DNA of 64,000 nucleotides from Gyrodactylus bullatarudis (taxonomy: Eukaryota > Platyhelminthes > Monogenea > Gyrodactylidea > Gyrodactylidae). The stretch covers positions 248,001-312,000 of the forward strand of contig SSNU01000061.1 in the NCBI GenBank assembly GCA_012064415.1, read 5' to 3'. Shown piece after piece: positions 37,375 through 48,590 of this stretch. The first letter of the stretch is position 1. Each line of letters begins with the position of its first letter. The notes beneath the pieces were generated by a model. That model saw nothing but the letters and a program-made list of their open reading frames with translations, made no database searches and had not been told where the DNA came from. Both the position numbers and the translations under genes were made by a program.

Positions 37375-39039
37375 GTAGTAGAAACCTTTCATTGACTATT
37401 GTGAGAGATTTTTTCCCAATTATTATTGAAATTAGACAAATAATTAATCAAATTAATGAGTAACTATGATGTGATTATTCCGTATGAGGAAAAAATAATA
37501 ATTTGGAATCCTTTCACATAAAAATCCTCTGTTAGTACAAAAACATTTTTTTATTATATTCATCATTATACATTGCAATATCTTATATGTCCTATATTAT
37601 GAGGATGAATTTGAAAATTGTCTCCTGTGCCCTTGTGATCAAAATTTATTTTTAAAATTCCTCACTTGATTTACCAATCGATTGGGTATTCGTGTTCTTG
37701 AATTGCAATTGACAATGCAAAAATATACAATTTATTATATCAATATTTACTGAATTTTCATCTCAGAAAACAAAATTAGGGTTGAATATAGTTATTTGAT
37801 GATCTGAGATTGTAATCTCTACATATTATTAGGGTTTGAGTGTCTTAACCTGAGGGGGACTAGGTAGACTCTTTTCAGAAATACCCAACTGCATAAGGTA
37901 AGGGGCTTCAAACACCATTAGAGGTGAGTAAACTGGACCTTCTCTAACTAATTAGAATTTGGAGTTCTCGAAGAATTCCTGATTCATAGTAGAGCTTAAT
38001 TCTAAGAAAAGAATATTCAGCTTTTAGAGTGAGTACAGGTTCAATGACTGAATGAATGTAGAGTATTAAAATAAGCATGAATGGTCCAATAGTAAAGCAT
38101 TATCTTTGTCCGTTTTATATTACTTCTTGGCGTCTGTTAGAGCGATTAATTATGAAATTGGGAATAATCTTCAGTTTACAGTCCAAAGAAACTGGGGCGT
38201 AATATAAAATACATCAAAATTTAACGAAAAATTAATTGGTGCATTTAGTTTTCCGTTTAACTTGTGTTTTCAAAGGTAAAATTTAAAGTGTGAGGAATTG
38301 AGTTTTTAAAGCTTTATTGTGAGGATCAGAGAGATGTGAGACTTTGAGAGTATCAATTAATACGAAAGAGAAGGTCCTTTTTCATAAGAACATTAAAGTT
38401 TCCCTTAAAAAGCACTCTAAAAAACCTGTTTTATGTAGGTCTAATTGTAAGCGACTTAAGTTTTTTACGCATTAGATATAAATAAAAATAATAATAAGTA
38501 ATTCTTGGATTCAATTCAAAAACGTTGATTGCTTATTTTCTTGTTTTTCTAGGCTTTAATTTAACAAGAGATTTGATTCATCGAGGTCTTTTTATTAAAT
38601 ATTTTAACAAAATTCATGAATGTTAGAAATTTGCTCATAAATTAAAGAGGAAGAGACTGAAAATCCCCGTTGTTAAACTTAACATGAATCTAATTCAGCT
38701 CCCGGGGAAGACGTACATCTGTTCTCAATAATTCTTTAATGAACTATTTTTAACCAAAAGAAGTATAAATATTATTTAATGAATGATGATTAAAATTCGG
38801 TTTTGGAATAAAACGGCATCTAATCGGATATTAACCTGTATTTCTTTAGGCTAAACCTATTCGTCTATTTTAGAATCTTGTTTTTCTATTTCGTCAATGT
38901 TTCTTGGATAAAAGATCTTACAAGAGTTGTGACAAGTCTCAAATTTATAGTCTCAGGAGATTGATCTGAATTTCTCTTGTTTTGAGTGATGAAATGATTT
39001 CCAAGAGCTCGTCGATGAAAATAAAGATTTTATTTTATT
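37375..39039. other. Intergenic with interspersed repeat
   Basis: 3' flanks of the sorting nexin (plus) and selenoprotein W (minus). Between about 38150 and 38430 lies the inverted partner of the repeat at 20755-20960. No gene seen. Confidence 0.45.
38150..38430 (-). repeat. Interspersed repeat, inverted copy of 20755-20960
   Basis: Contains, in reverse complement, the blocks described for 20755-20960 (for example GAACATTAAAGTTTCCC and TAAAGCTTTATTG), with additional intervening sequence. Confidence 0.6.
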
Positions 39040-39049
39040 CAAATGTTAC

Positions 39050-39100
39050 ATCAAAATATCCAGGTCATATAACATCTATGATTTACTGAATATCTGTCAT
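39050..39100 (-). promoter_or_regulatory. SECIS element (form II-like) of selenoprotein W
   Basis: In the 3' UTR, about 110 bases after the stop codon. Minus strand: ATGA at 39100-39097, a helix of about 10 bp (5' AGATATTCAG against CTGGATATTT, with G-U pairs), an unpaired AAA, a perfect 5-bp mini-stem TCATA/TATGA closing a 7-base loop, then TGAT at 39053-39050. This is the ordering of a SECIS: tandem G-A quartet, conserved apical adenines and the extra mini-helix that defines form II. An AATAAA signal follows at about 39039. It directs UGA recoding to selenocysteine. Confidence 0.85.
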
Positions 39101-39208
39101 CAATTCGAATTTAGAATATCATCTAATTATCTTCTTTTCTTATTTAAATAACGGTTTTTCATTTGAACTTGACATTGGAATCATCAAAGTACTCATTCAA
39201 GGAGAAAG

Positions 39209-40214
39209 TTATTCTTTATTTTTGTTGATTTTTTCTTGCACAAAAGCAAAGACTTCTTCATTCGTTGGAAATCTCTTTTGTACACTCTTTTGGAATTTAA
39301 CTTCTTTGTCAACTGTAACCTGAAATTCTCCACTTTTGGGGCTAACTTCTGTTACCTTGAAAATTAAAATCGATTAACTGAACTACTACAGAATTAAGAT
39401 CCGACCTATCAACATCATCAGCAAGTTATGAAATAAAAATCTTGGAATATTCATTAAACATCATAACGATTACCAATTTAAGGCAAAGCCGATATTTCCT
39501 ATCATCTCCCACTGGTATCAAAGAACAAGTAATTCCACCATGATAATCCTCTTCGTGATAAGTAGAGATATCAAAAGGCTGTAGTTTTAATCGTGGGTGG
39601 AAAAATTGGTTTAGACCTTAAAATTGCAAAAACTAAATACAGATATTTTTTTACTGAGAAAAATTTCCATTTCAATTTTTCCGAATATAACTAAGAAGCT
39701 GTTCGGCTTAGACTGACTATGTTCGCTTCTGGCTTGTAATACAATTTTAACCTATCTTGTAACAAGTAATATCATTAAATAAATGCTACTTTTTTCCGGT
39801 ACGATTTGCTAAATAGTATTTAGTAAATACTCTATTGTTTATTAAAATAAGCAGAAAAGCATCTCGATAGTAAGAACTCATTGAAAACTGGCTGGCTAGT
39901 TCTATCGGAAAAGTCGGTACTAAAATGAGGTTAGAAATTCCACCCCAACCCCTCTCTTTATTTTATTTTTATGTGCTTTAACTGAATTATTGGAAAGAAA
40001 CTCAAATTAAAAGTGTAAACTCACAACGTTAGTTAAATCTCCAAATTTGTTAACAATTTCTTTGCCCAAGAGTCTTGCTCTTGAGCCGTAACCTCAGCTG
40101 TTGCTACATAAATAACAAGATATAATTTTATAATTAAAAGATAATGTCTTGAAAAAAATTCTCAAATTTTTATTTCTGTCTAACTCACCAATATGCGATG
40201 ATAATTCGGATCAT
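39209..40214 (-). CDS. SELENOW: Selenoprotein W (in-frame UGA = selenocysteine)
   Basis: Small thioredoxin-fold redox protein of the SelW/Rdx family. Three exons: 40214-40189, 40103-40025 and 39355-39209, introns 85 and 669 bp, giving 83 residues (family about 87). The N-terminus MIRIIIAYCNSUGY corresponds to the family's VRVVYCGAUGYKSKY; U is encoded by TGA at 40096-40094, forming the CxxU redox motif. The middle is KEIVNKFGDLTN (family KKLEDEFPGRLD) and the last exon SGEFQVTVD..VKFQKS (family FFEVMV.GKLIHSK). The UGA lies in the second exon with open frame on both sides, and the 3' UTR carries a SECIS at 39050-39100. The CxxU cysteine codon is split by the first intron. A standard annotator would truncate the protein at codon 12 or miss it. 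Confidence 0.9.
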
Positions 40215-41741
40215 AATTTACTTTCTCGTAAATGCTGCTTGTAACTTTAAATGAAAATCTTCACTGCTGAAATTATATAAAAAATTAATATTTTTAAAAA
40301 TTGATTTTCATTGGCTAGCCAATCAAAATGAGGTGTATATCATCACAGTGTATTAATTAAAATTAAAAATATATATTTAAGGGTTATAACTTTCTCATAC
40401 TGAGTGGTATATGCTTCTTGTTCGTATGACTTTACAAGAAGTGTTACTTGAGTGTAGTGTTGCTAGGATCTCTAAGGATAAACAAATCTATACGTTGATT
40501 GTTTCAGTTCAAGTCAAAGGATTCAGCTAAAGATGATTTTTTAGGGATACTGTATTGTTCTGAGAAACCATGGAATAAATACCAAGAAATAATATATAGA
40601 GTATGCTAAGTAAGGAATAGCTAAACAAAGTGAAATGTGAGAAAAAATATTACAGTATCCAGTCCATAGTAACACATATAATATGCAACTCAAAAATTTT
40701 CCCAGTATAACATCAAAATATGACTTTTAAAAAATTTACAACTTTAAATATGACGATCGTTCATAAGTAGAGAGGTAACCCTGACAAGGTTGCTAACCCT
40801 AGGCTAGCCAAGAATACTGAAGCTTAAACATTTTTGGCAAAAAGATTTACTTGAATAATATCTTATAAATCTATAAATTCATGTTGAATTTGTCGAGATA
40901 ACGACAATAATTTCAAATAAGAGTTATTCAACAAGCCGATTAATCCAATCTCTTCCCTCTCATTATTAACTCAACAAAGAGGTTCGGACATTTCAGAGAT
41001 CTCATCTGTGCTCCCCCCAGTTTGATATGATTGGATTTTTTTCACAAGGATAAAGGCTGAGTTTGTAAATACCAAATGTTATACACTTACTCCTAACAAA
41101 AGTTACTCGACCGTTGAATGAACAATTTTTTTACTTTGAACAGAACCTATAAATTTCGTCTGCAAAAGATTGAGTCATCATGAGAATGACTCTATGAAAC
41201 AAAAACGGAGACAAAACTAATTTGAGCAAATTATGTTGTGAGAAATGTTGAAATCTAGTATGATGAAAATGCTTGAAACATGAACGAGTCGAAATAAATG
41301 AGTTCAGGCCTTGAACTTTGGAGAGAGAAATAAAATTAGTATATAGGAGTAGTATATAGGAATTAAAAATTTTAATTGCAATACTCGAGCTAATTCTTAC
41401 GTCAGATTATCAGACTCAGATATTATCAATTGAATTGATTCAATTCGAATCCAGGTAAAAGAATAAACTATAAGACGAGATAAAATCAAGTTGAAATCAT
41501 GATGAAACTTTCATCATCATGCATTTAATAAACGATTTTCAACTAATCAATTGATTAAAGCTAGAGTAATCAAGCCTACTGAATAATATTGAGCCAATAT
41601 TAAACAAGAACTTAAACTACACTGTACCTCAGTGAACTTGAAACTACTTGTACAATTAAGAAATTAGTTACTAAATCACAAAATTTATTTAAATTCATGT
41701 AATGACTTCAAAATAGTTTAAACATGGAAATTTTTGCTACT
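40215..41741. other. Intergenic upstream of selenoprotein W; no gene seen
   Basis: AT-rich sequence between the start of selenoprotein W and the stop of the FMN reductase, both minus strand. No repeat or exon recognised. Confidence 0.45.
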
Positions 41742-42370
41742 TCAGACATATGAATGAAGCTTAGGGGGTTGACTACTAGATTCACGTTGTTTCTTCATTG
41801 CATCAGCAACATAGATTAATTGATCAGATACAATATCAATGTTACGAGTGACTTTATCATTTTTAGTTTTACCATTCTCTTCGAGGACATCCTGAACGAA
41901 TGAAATATTGGCGCTTTCCGGAAGAATCAGGCAACCCAATTCGCTTATGAAGCTTTTGCAATGTGTAAGGGCTGAGAAACCACCAGAGCCGCCAGCTGAA
42001 TAGGAAACTATTCCTGATGGTTTAAATGCAAACGACATTGGTGATAAATGATTAATCACATTTGTTAAGGCAGGAGGAATGGTTCTGTTGTATTCAGCGG
42101 TAACAAGAAACACTCCATCACATTCCTGAACCTCTTTGTTAAGATGCTTGATATTCTCAGGTGCATCATTTTGATTAGGATACCAGTGAACAGGCATCTG
42201 AATCATTGGTAGATTGAGTTCTTTGGGATCTAAAACAAAATTAAATAGGAGAACTCACCTTTGTGGGATATCTCATGACCTTTGCTCTTGATATAATTCA
42301 TGATATAGTTAACAACTCTATCTGAATTTCTATTAGGTCTCACAGAGGATGAGAATATTAAGAATTTCAT
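41742..42370 (-). CDS. NADPH-dependent FMN reductase / quinone reductase family
   Basis: Flavodoxin-like FMN_red enzyme; members reduce FMN, quinones or azo compounds with NAD(P)H in the cytosol. Two exons, 42370-42259 and 42229-41742, around a 29 bp intron; 199 residues, normal family length. The N-terminal strand and phosphate loop read MKFLIFSSSVRPNRNSDRV. The family's flavin-binding signature is intact: FLVTAEYNRTIPPALTN, followed by VINHL. Then KPSGIVSYSAGGSGGF, the second conserved loop, and LGCLILPE. No signal peptide. The substrate cannot be told from sequence; azobenzene or chromate reductase-like activity is the family description. Confidence 0.9.
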
Positions 42371-43166
42371 TATCTTTAGTTGATTTGAAATAGCCTTTCA
42401 ATAAATTATTCAAATATTTATTAATTTTTATTGTAATCAACTTTTAATATTAAAACAAACATCTTAAAAAGTTATAGTCTTTCTTAGAATAGTTGGAATC
42501 CTTTGAAATAATTTCAATGAAATTATAAAGTATTACTTTGATTCTGATTCAGAATCCTTAATCTCAATAATCTTTTATGAATAATGCCTCTACTTAAAAG
42601 TACTGATGAAATTATTTTATTTCATAAAAATTGTACGGTGTATGCCTAATTTGATATTTTGTTTTTTTTGGAAGATTTTGTCATGATTTTTTTTCAATTA
42701 AAAATACTTACACTTCGAAGCTGTCTTGATTTTTTATAGCACTAATCGGAGGTATGTGAACGGATCGAGAAATATGAGAAGGAAAAATTATTCTCAGACA
42801 AAACATTTGAATCATGTCTTGATTTTCGAAAAAAGTATACTAAAAAATAGCAAAAATACTGTCCTACTAATAGGTAATTAGATGAGAAGCGGTCAGAGTA
42901 GATAACACATGATGAAATTTAACCAGCAAATCGGTAGCTTTAGGTCGTAGATTGGAGGAATTTCGTATAACAATTTAATCAACATGAATTCAAATGTTCT
43001 TTTTATAATGGTACAATGATTCATTTCAAATTCAAAAGTTTTATTCGACTCGAATAATTCGAGTCTATTACAGTGTTTAATAAATTTTATAAATAACAAG
43101 GGTTTTTAATCGACTATCGTTTCTAATTATTTAAATGACAAATCCAATTTTGTTTTATGTTTCGCT
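42371..43166. other. Intergenic; no gene seen
   Basis: AT-rich flank between the FMN reductase start and the GPCR stop. Short frames only. Confidence 0.4.
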
Positions 43167-44063
43167 TCACCGTCTAAACTTTTTGATTAGTAATGGAAAG
43201 TTTGTCTTGAAATTTCTATTCGTTAACATGAAAATTATGGCATCCACTGGGGGCAAGAAGAAGTATGAGTAATACCATTCAAAGCCCAATGGTTGAACAA
43301 GAGACAAATTCGATAGGATAAACGGCAAAAATGTCCATATCATCACGATAGTTATACTGAGAATAACGAGGGAAAACCGCAGGTTATTCTTGATTGCTCT
43401 TTTCTTTGATTCCTGATCAGAATTCTGCATCTTTTTGAATTGATACAACACTCTGATAATAATCATGGGATAAAGGCTTATCTGAGAGCATAGGACAACA
43501 ACAGTCTGATAACTATAATACAACGAATAGAATTTGATTGCAGAATACTTGAACTTGCACGAGTTCCTATCATCATAGGTGATTATGAAAAAGGCTACTT
43601 CTAGTATAGCCGCTGCAGTCCATGGAATACTCATTAGGATCAATATGAATTTACACGTCCAGATTTTGTTCCGTGGGGATATTGTCGCAATGAATCTATC
43701 CAATGCAATGATGAGTAAGAGAATCGCATCGAAATTCAGAAATGTATTTCTCAGTGGAATATAAATGTCCCAAACTATATTCTTGTAATTTGGCTCCCAC
43801 GACACAAGGACGATCCCAGGAATAAAAAGTATCGATGAGATCAGATCAGAAAATGTGTACATTTTCATGATCATTGTGAAAGTCTTTCTTGATCCCAATA
43901 TTGACTTTGGTCCAAAGGTGTAAGCATAAAAGAGAAATCCATTAAGCAATATTCCCAAAATACTTGCTCCTGAATGGAGAACATAGAAGACTAGAGTTGG
44001 TGGGGGTCTTTTTGAGTCGTATTGTTCATAACATGTCGGCTGCAGTACGCTAGAGAGACCCAT
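43167..44063 (-). CDS. Rhodopsin-like GPCR, intronless, divergent
   Basis: 298 residues with seven hydrophobic segments. TM1 has GILLNGFLFYAY (the GN of class A). TM2 has SDLISSILFIPG. TM3 ends in ALDRFIA, the D/E-R-Y/F switch. TM6 reads IWTFLPFILS, keeping the aromatic and Pro of CWxP. TM7 has VDAIIFMLTNRNFK in place of NPxxY, so Asn-Pro is lost and Tyr is Phe. I see no Cys at the top of TM3 to pair with the loop Cys (NSCKF). Class A receptor fold is well supported; the ligand is unknown. It resembles the short, lineage-expanded class A receptors common in worms. The start ATG gives a short extracellular N-terminus without signal peptide. Confidence 0.85.
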   Translation of the reverse strand: MGLSSVLQPTCYEQYDSKRPPPTLVFYVLHSGASILGILLNGFLFYAYTFGPKSILGSRKTFTMIMKMYTFSDLISSILFIPGIVLVSWEPNYKNIVWDIYIPLRNTFLNFDAILLLIIALDRFIATISPRNKIWTCKFILILMSIPWTAAAILEVAFFIITYDDRNSCKFKYSAIKFYSLYYSYQTVVVLCSQISLYPMIIIRVLYQFKKMQNSDQESKKRAIKNNLRFSLVILSITIVMIWTFLPFILSNLSLVQPLGFEWYYSYFFLPPVDAIIFMLTNRNFKTNFPLLIKKFRR

Positions 44064-45824
44064 CTCAATAAAAATGAATTCATTTCAGAGATTTTGGCAT
44101 TTTTTCTCTCTGTTGCTATTAGAGAATATTTTCTAAATTATACAGTACCAAAATAAAAAAACACGTAAATTTTGATCTCAGTGCCCAATAGACACTTTCT
44201 GTTGTCACTATATTATTATTGGTAAAAGGAAAGGCTATTCTCAAATTGGCTCTCTCTAATCTGTAGATTCAAAATCGACATTTAAGCCCCAGTGGGTCAT
44301 ATTAAATACAGTGCACTGCAAAACTCATGGATATTAGAAAATAAGACGTATCAGGATTCCAAATTCATCGTAAGGATTTCAAAAATCGAATCAGATTTTA
44401 TCATCAGTCATTATTTAAGGCGCGAAATCAAAATGAATCCAAAAAAGATCAGAAATTCGTTGATTTTAAGACTTTAAAGGCCAGATAAAGATATTTCAAC
44501 TAAAAATAACGAATTATATTTTGATTCTTCACAAATTCTCAGACATTAAACTTCAAAAAAGTGATCGAAATAGTGATTTTTCTAAAATTCATGAATAAAC
44601 TGAATATGAGACAGATTACTTTCTCATTTTGAATGAAATTGCACATTTTCCATTAGCGTATTCTGAAACGATACAAACCAGGCAAGGATTATATTTCTTT
44701 CGGATTCAGAAAAAAATAATTGATTGATTGAAATTTGGATCAACATTAGAATTCTCAGCCATCGGTCATCCAAACGTTCCGACAAGGATTTTCTGTTATG
44801 TCTGGGATTTTTTCGTACCACTGAATAAGAAAACCAGCGCTCTATTGAGGGTTAAAACACTTGAAGAATATTTTTATTCTTGTGTATTAGTATCATTGCA
44901 AGTCCAAGAAGCATTAATTTTCAGACTAATGTCTTAGCAACATAAGCAACTAGAAATAAGCCACACCATATTAAATTCTCAATCTGAGGAGGAACAACCT
45001 TAAAATTTCATGTCTACTATAAATTACAAGAGTGGATCGGGGATCAAGATAATGAATTTTCGAAATTTTCATTAACACCTCTTTAAACTTTTGTTAATAA
45101 TACATACATTTTTTGGGTTTGTAAACAGTAAAATTTGTAATAAATTCACGTTTTCTTGTAGCAGGAGAGAGAATATGAAAAGTTTGAAGAAAAGCCTGCA
45201 TCTGAATCATTAATTTCAGACTTTGAAAGAGAGTAATGATTTTTGTAAGAAAATTATTTTTCTCTTCTACAAAACACACCCATGTGTACGTTCACGTCTA
45301 CTTAGTAGTAGCCAGATATTGAAAAAATACTATTTTTTCAAGACTAACAATGTCTCCAAATAGTTTCAGAAAATTACAGCTCTACCATTCCTTATGTCCA
45401 TGTGAAAATTCTACAAAAGTTATGCTAGCATTAAGATTGTTATTAATTTTATTTTGGTGACTAGGGCTAAGTCTTTCATTGTCTCTAATTGGATGAGGGA
45501 CACATCTTGTCGCAGGGATAAGACTCAGCGTGTATCTAATCTATAAGCTAGTAAAGAAACAATCCAAACATGTTTGGCAGGCATAGACACGTTTTGTCTT
45601 TATTGAGACACCTCAATGAAATTTAAGTAAATTAAGAAAGTAGACTCTTTTCAATGAACCTAATCTTGAAACTTGTAGCTAAAAAACTTAATAGCTGTAT
45701 TATAAATTATAATCATAATAAAATTAAGGTTAAGTATAAAAATTTCGATAAATTCATCATTTTTCAGGGATCTTGACAAATCAAATTTCATCGACTTTCA
45801 AGTAGGAAAAAGATCAAAATTTAA
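44064..45824. other. Non-coding with one interspersed repeat
   Basis: Contains the repeat at 44303-44403. The remainder is AT-rich with chance frames. Confidence 0.4.
44303..44403 (+). repeat. Interspersed repeat (inverted copy of 22837-22945)
   Basis: Matches the reverse complement of the repeat in the PNP intron over about 100 bp, with scattered substitutions and a small gap. Confidence 0.7.
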
Positions 45825-46152
45825 TAAATAAGCACCATACGGAAATTACAGTGTGTTTAGACAATTGACCTACTAGCAAAGTGTGGTCACTGGTAATTAC
45901 TATATCCATGTGAACTCTAACTTGATGGAGATTGTCTTCTCACACCTAGATGTTAGAAATTCGGATAAGCAAGTGTCAATTCCATAAGAGAGTCGAATAA
46001 TATTCAACTCACAGTTGCAGATGTAGACGCGTTTCGTCCTTATTAGGACTCGTCAGTACACCATGGCCAGGATATAGTAATTACCAGTGACCACACTTTG
46101 CTAGTAGGTTAATTGTCTAAACACACTGTAATTTCCGTATGGTGCTTATTTA
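45825..46152 (-). mobile_element. Hammerhead-bearing inverted-repeat element, copy B
   Basis: 328 bp with 83-bp, nearly perfect terminal inverted repeats (45825-45907 and 46070-46152; outer end TAAATAAGCACCATACGG). Reading minus strand the order is arm, hammerhead ribozyme (46062-46020), an approximately 110 bp body, arm inverted. The body and one arm are shared with copies A and C. In copy C the position of the upstream arm is occupied by a tRNA-like head, so copy B looks like a head-replaced or rearranged derivative. Confidence 0.85.
46020..46062 (-). ncRNA. Hammerhead ribozyme, type I minimal, intact core
   Basis: Minus strand, 5' to 3': stem I strand GGUGUA; core CUGACGA; stem II GUCC-UAAUAA-GGAC; core GAAA; short stem III ACG/CGU; cleavage triplet GUC; then UACAUC, which pairs with GGUGUA (one G-U). 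All invariant core bases are present. Stem III is a palindrome (ACGCGU) without a loop, so cleavage probably needs a dimer, as proposed for other minimal hammerheads of retroelements. The layout matches those of schistosome SM-alpha and Penelope-like elements. Confidence 0.9.
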
Positions 46153-46213
46153 CAAAAAACCAGTGTGTAGGTGGTGTCAATACTATTGGAGTGTGAAGTA
46201 ATAGAAGATGAAC

Positions 46214-46473
46214 GGGGGTTCTGGCCTAGTGGTTAGAAGCGTTGCCTCACAATGTTGTTGTCGAATCCTGGCTATGGTGTACTGACTAGTCCTAATAATG
46301 ACGAAACGCGTCTACATCTGCAACTGTGAGTTGAATATTATTCGACTCTCTTATGGAATTGACACTTGCTTATCCGAATTCCAACATCTATGTGTGAGAA
46401 GACAATCTCCATCAAGTTAGAGTTCACATGGATATAGTAATTACCAGTGAACACACTTTGCTAGTAGGTTAAT
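46214..46473 (+). mobile_element. SINE-like element with tRNA-like head and hammerhead, copy C
   Basis: Begins with a tRNA-derived pol III head: an A-box-like TGGCCTAGTGGTTAGAAGC, then a B-box-like GTCGAATCC, followed by a hammerhead motif (46276-46317), a body shared with copies A and B, and an end matching the terminal arm of copy B (TAGTAATTACCAGTGA and so on to 46473). It lies 61 bp from copy B in opposite orientation. Confidence 0.8.
46276..46317 (+). ncRNA. Hammerhead ribozyme motif, copy C (core mutated)
   Basis: GGUGUA, CUGACUA (G8 changed to U), stem II GUCC / UGAC with one mismatch, GAAA, CGCGUC, UACAUC. Stem I is intact. Loss of the G8 general acid should inactivate it. Confidence 0.8.
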
Positions 46474-48484
46474 AATCAAAATTTAATTTACACACAATTA
46501 TGGGGTGATTCTCAAAATCAGATTCAGCATATTTGATTTCTTTGACTATTCGTTGCCCTAAAAATCAAATTTTGATCACTTTCTCACATTTTCAAGATAT
46601 CAAATTTTCCTTAAAAATTGTTCTTCCTAAATTTTTTTCCTCCGTATCGTGAAAGAGGGCCTCATGATCTAGATTCCAAAAAATCTTGATCAAATTCGAT
46701 TTCTTGATGGAAAAATTAAGAATTTTGTAAAATCCATACATTCTCATCTTCATATTAGCTAGGTGTAATAAACTAGCTGAAGAAATAGTTTACTTGTTCA
46801 AGATTTTAACAATATCTTATCTGAGAATAGCAGCCTTTAGAGATTAGGTTCTTTCTATGCTCTTTTTTATACTTTTGGATAGGTTTTCGGGAGTCGTAGT
46901 TATAACACTGAGTAAATCTTTGATGTTTCCTTTATCTGAAATCCAAGTTTTATATTAGTCCGTAAATGATGAACTTTATCATCAAACAGTCTCATGATTT
47001 ATTGTGAAGCCGTGAATACAAAATTTTCGATCAGTTGCTAATGAGGGACTGATTTCCATTCTTCTTTTTGAAAATTCTCAAAAATCTTACACACCATCAG
47101 AACCATTGAAAGGTTGAGAAAGGTGGCCTTTTATATAAACTATTATTCATCCAAGACGAAAAAGTTTTTATTGAATTCCATAAATAAAGTTTCAAATTTC
47201 GATTGTTGAAAATTTCATTTCTAACTTTCTCGGTTCAAGCAAAAGTAAAACAGGTTTGAAATTGAGAAAGCACGAGAGTGAGTTATCACGTCATCTCTCT
47301 AAATGTAAACATTGTAAATTAGAGATGAAGAGTAGGGTTTGCTAGAAAAGAAATACACGCAATGCAAAATGTATGACTACAATGAAACGAAATTTTAATT
47401 CGACTCTGAATCTTCGTGACAATGATTCTGCATACTTGTATTATTTTCGATTTAATTAAATTTTAAAATCGAATTCTAAAGAAAAAGTTCATTTCACTCG
47501 AAAACATGATGAATTTCTAAAGAGAAATTTAATCAATTTTCTTCTCAAATACAATGATAACAATATCTAAATCTGTTAAGAAATTTCCAAGATAGTTCTG
47601 ATGAAAGACAAGTATAAGACAATAAAACTTGAAAGCCATTTAAAAACTTTTTAGTCGCCCTTAAACTTTTTTGGGATTTGAAGAATTATCAAAAGTTGAC
47701 ATGATAAACGTATATACGTTTTCAATTTTATTTTCATACACAATTCTCACTTATACATCTGCTGTAGTATTAACGTCCTAAATATTTTTGATTTTGAGAA
47801 ATTTTTTGAGTTGTCTTTAGGATAATGGAATTCTACAGATATCTGATTGGTTTCAAGGGTTATTTAATTTTGAATGGTTTTTCCAGACCTGAACAGGAAT
47901 ACTAAGGATCTTAGATAAAATTGAAGAGAGTTGAGATTACAAGCGTCTCATTCACTGAAAAAGGTACTTGACTATCTGAGTACTGAAACGTCTGGAAGAT
48001 CTTTTATTTTTAAATAAATGGTAGTTATCATAATTAGATTTTTCCCTTTTTCCTTTTGGCCTTTCTCGTTTGAAATTAAAATCCAGCGCATCGACTTCAT
48101 TACTCGGAAGCAAAAATTATTCTCTAACAAACTTCTACTAGAAGATAAATTTGCCTATTTTATAGAATATGCCTTTTTTGTCTTATCCTCTTTTTTGAGC
48201 CAGGCTCGACGGCGAATGACAGTCAATCCGAGGATCTACAGTCATTACTCGTAGCCTAACCCCGGGGCCTGGTACTCTCCGAAAAAACTTGGAAATGACC
48301 ACGTTTGACGGAACTTCTACACTTCTTCATAACCACAGTCGAAACTCTAAGGTACTAAAGCACTTCACTTGACGTGTCAGTATAATTTGCATTCGAATAG
48401 GTTCCCTAAGGGTCATCGAAGCTTCTAAACAGCGATGGAAGATGACTCAGCATTGTGTTTGGTGTGAATTTTGCAATGTACCCT
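46474..48484. other. Non-coding; old repeats, no gene seen
   Basis: AT-rich. No exon recognised; only random-looking frames. Confidence 0.4.
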
Positions 48485-48590
48485 TTAAGGTTGGTCGAGT
48501 GGATTGAGCATTGGACTAGGTTCAAATCCCAGGTTGTGGCATACTGACGCGTCCAAAAGAGGACGAAACCATATATGTATACTCAGATTT
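48485..48590 (+). mobile_element. tRNA-like head plus degenerate hammerhead, copy D
   Basis: Pol III-like head: GGTCGAGTGG near 48495 and B-box-like GGTTCAAATCCCAGG, then CUGACGC (last A changed to C), a perfect stem II GUCC / GGAC with loop AAAAGA, and GAAAC. No GUC follows and stem I cannot be assigned, so only a remnant of the ribozyme remains. The sequence after it is unrelated to copies A-C. Confidence 0.65.

Noticed and set aside
46214..46270. Functional tRNA gene
   Set aside because: A- and B-box-like segments exist, but no cloverleaf or acceptor stem can be formed and the sequence runs into a hammerhead; it is a SINE head.
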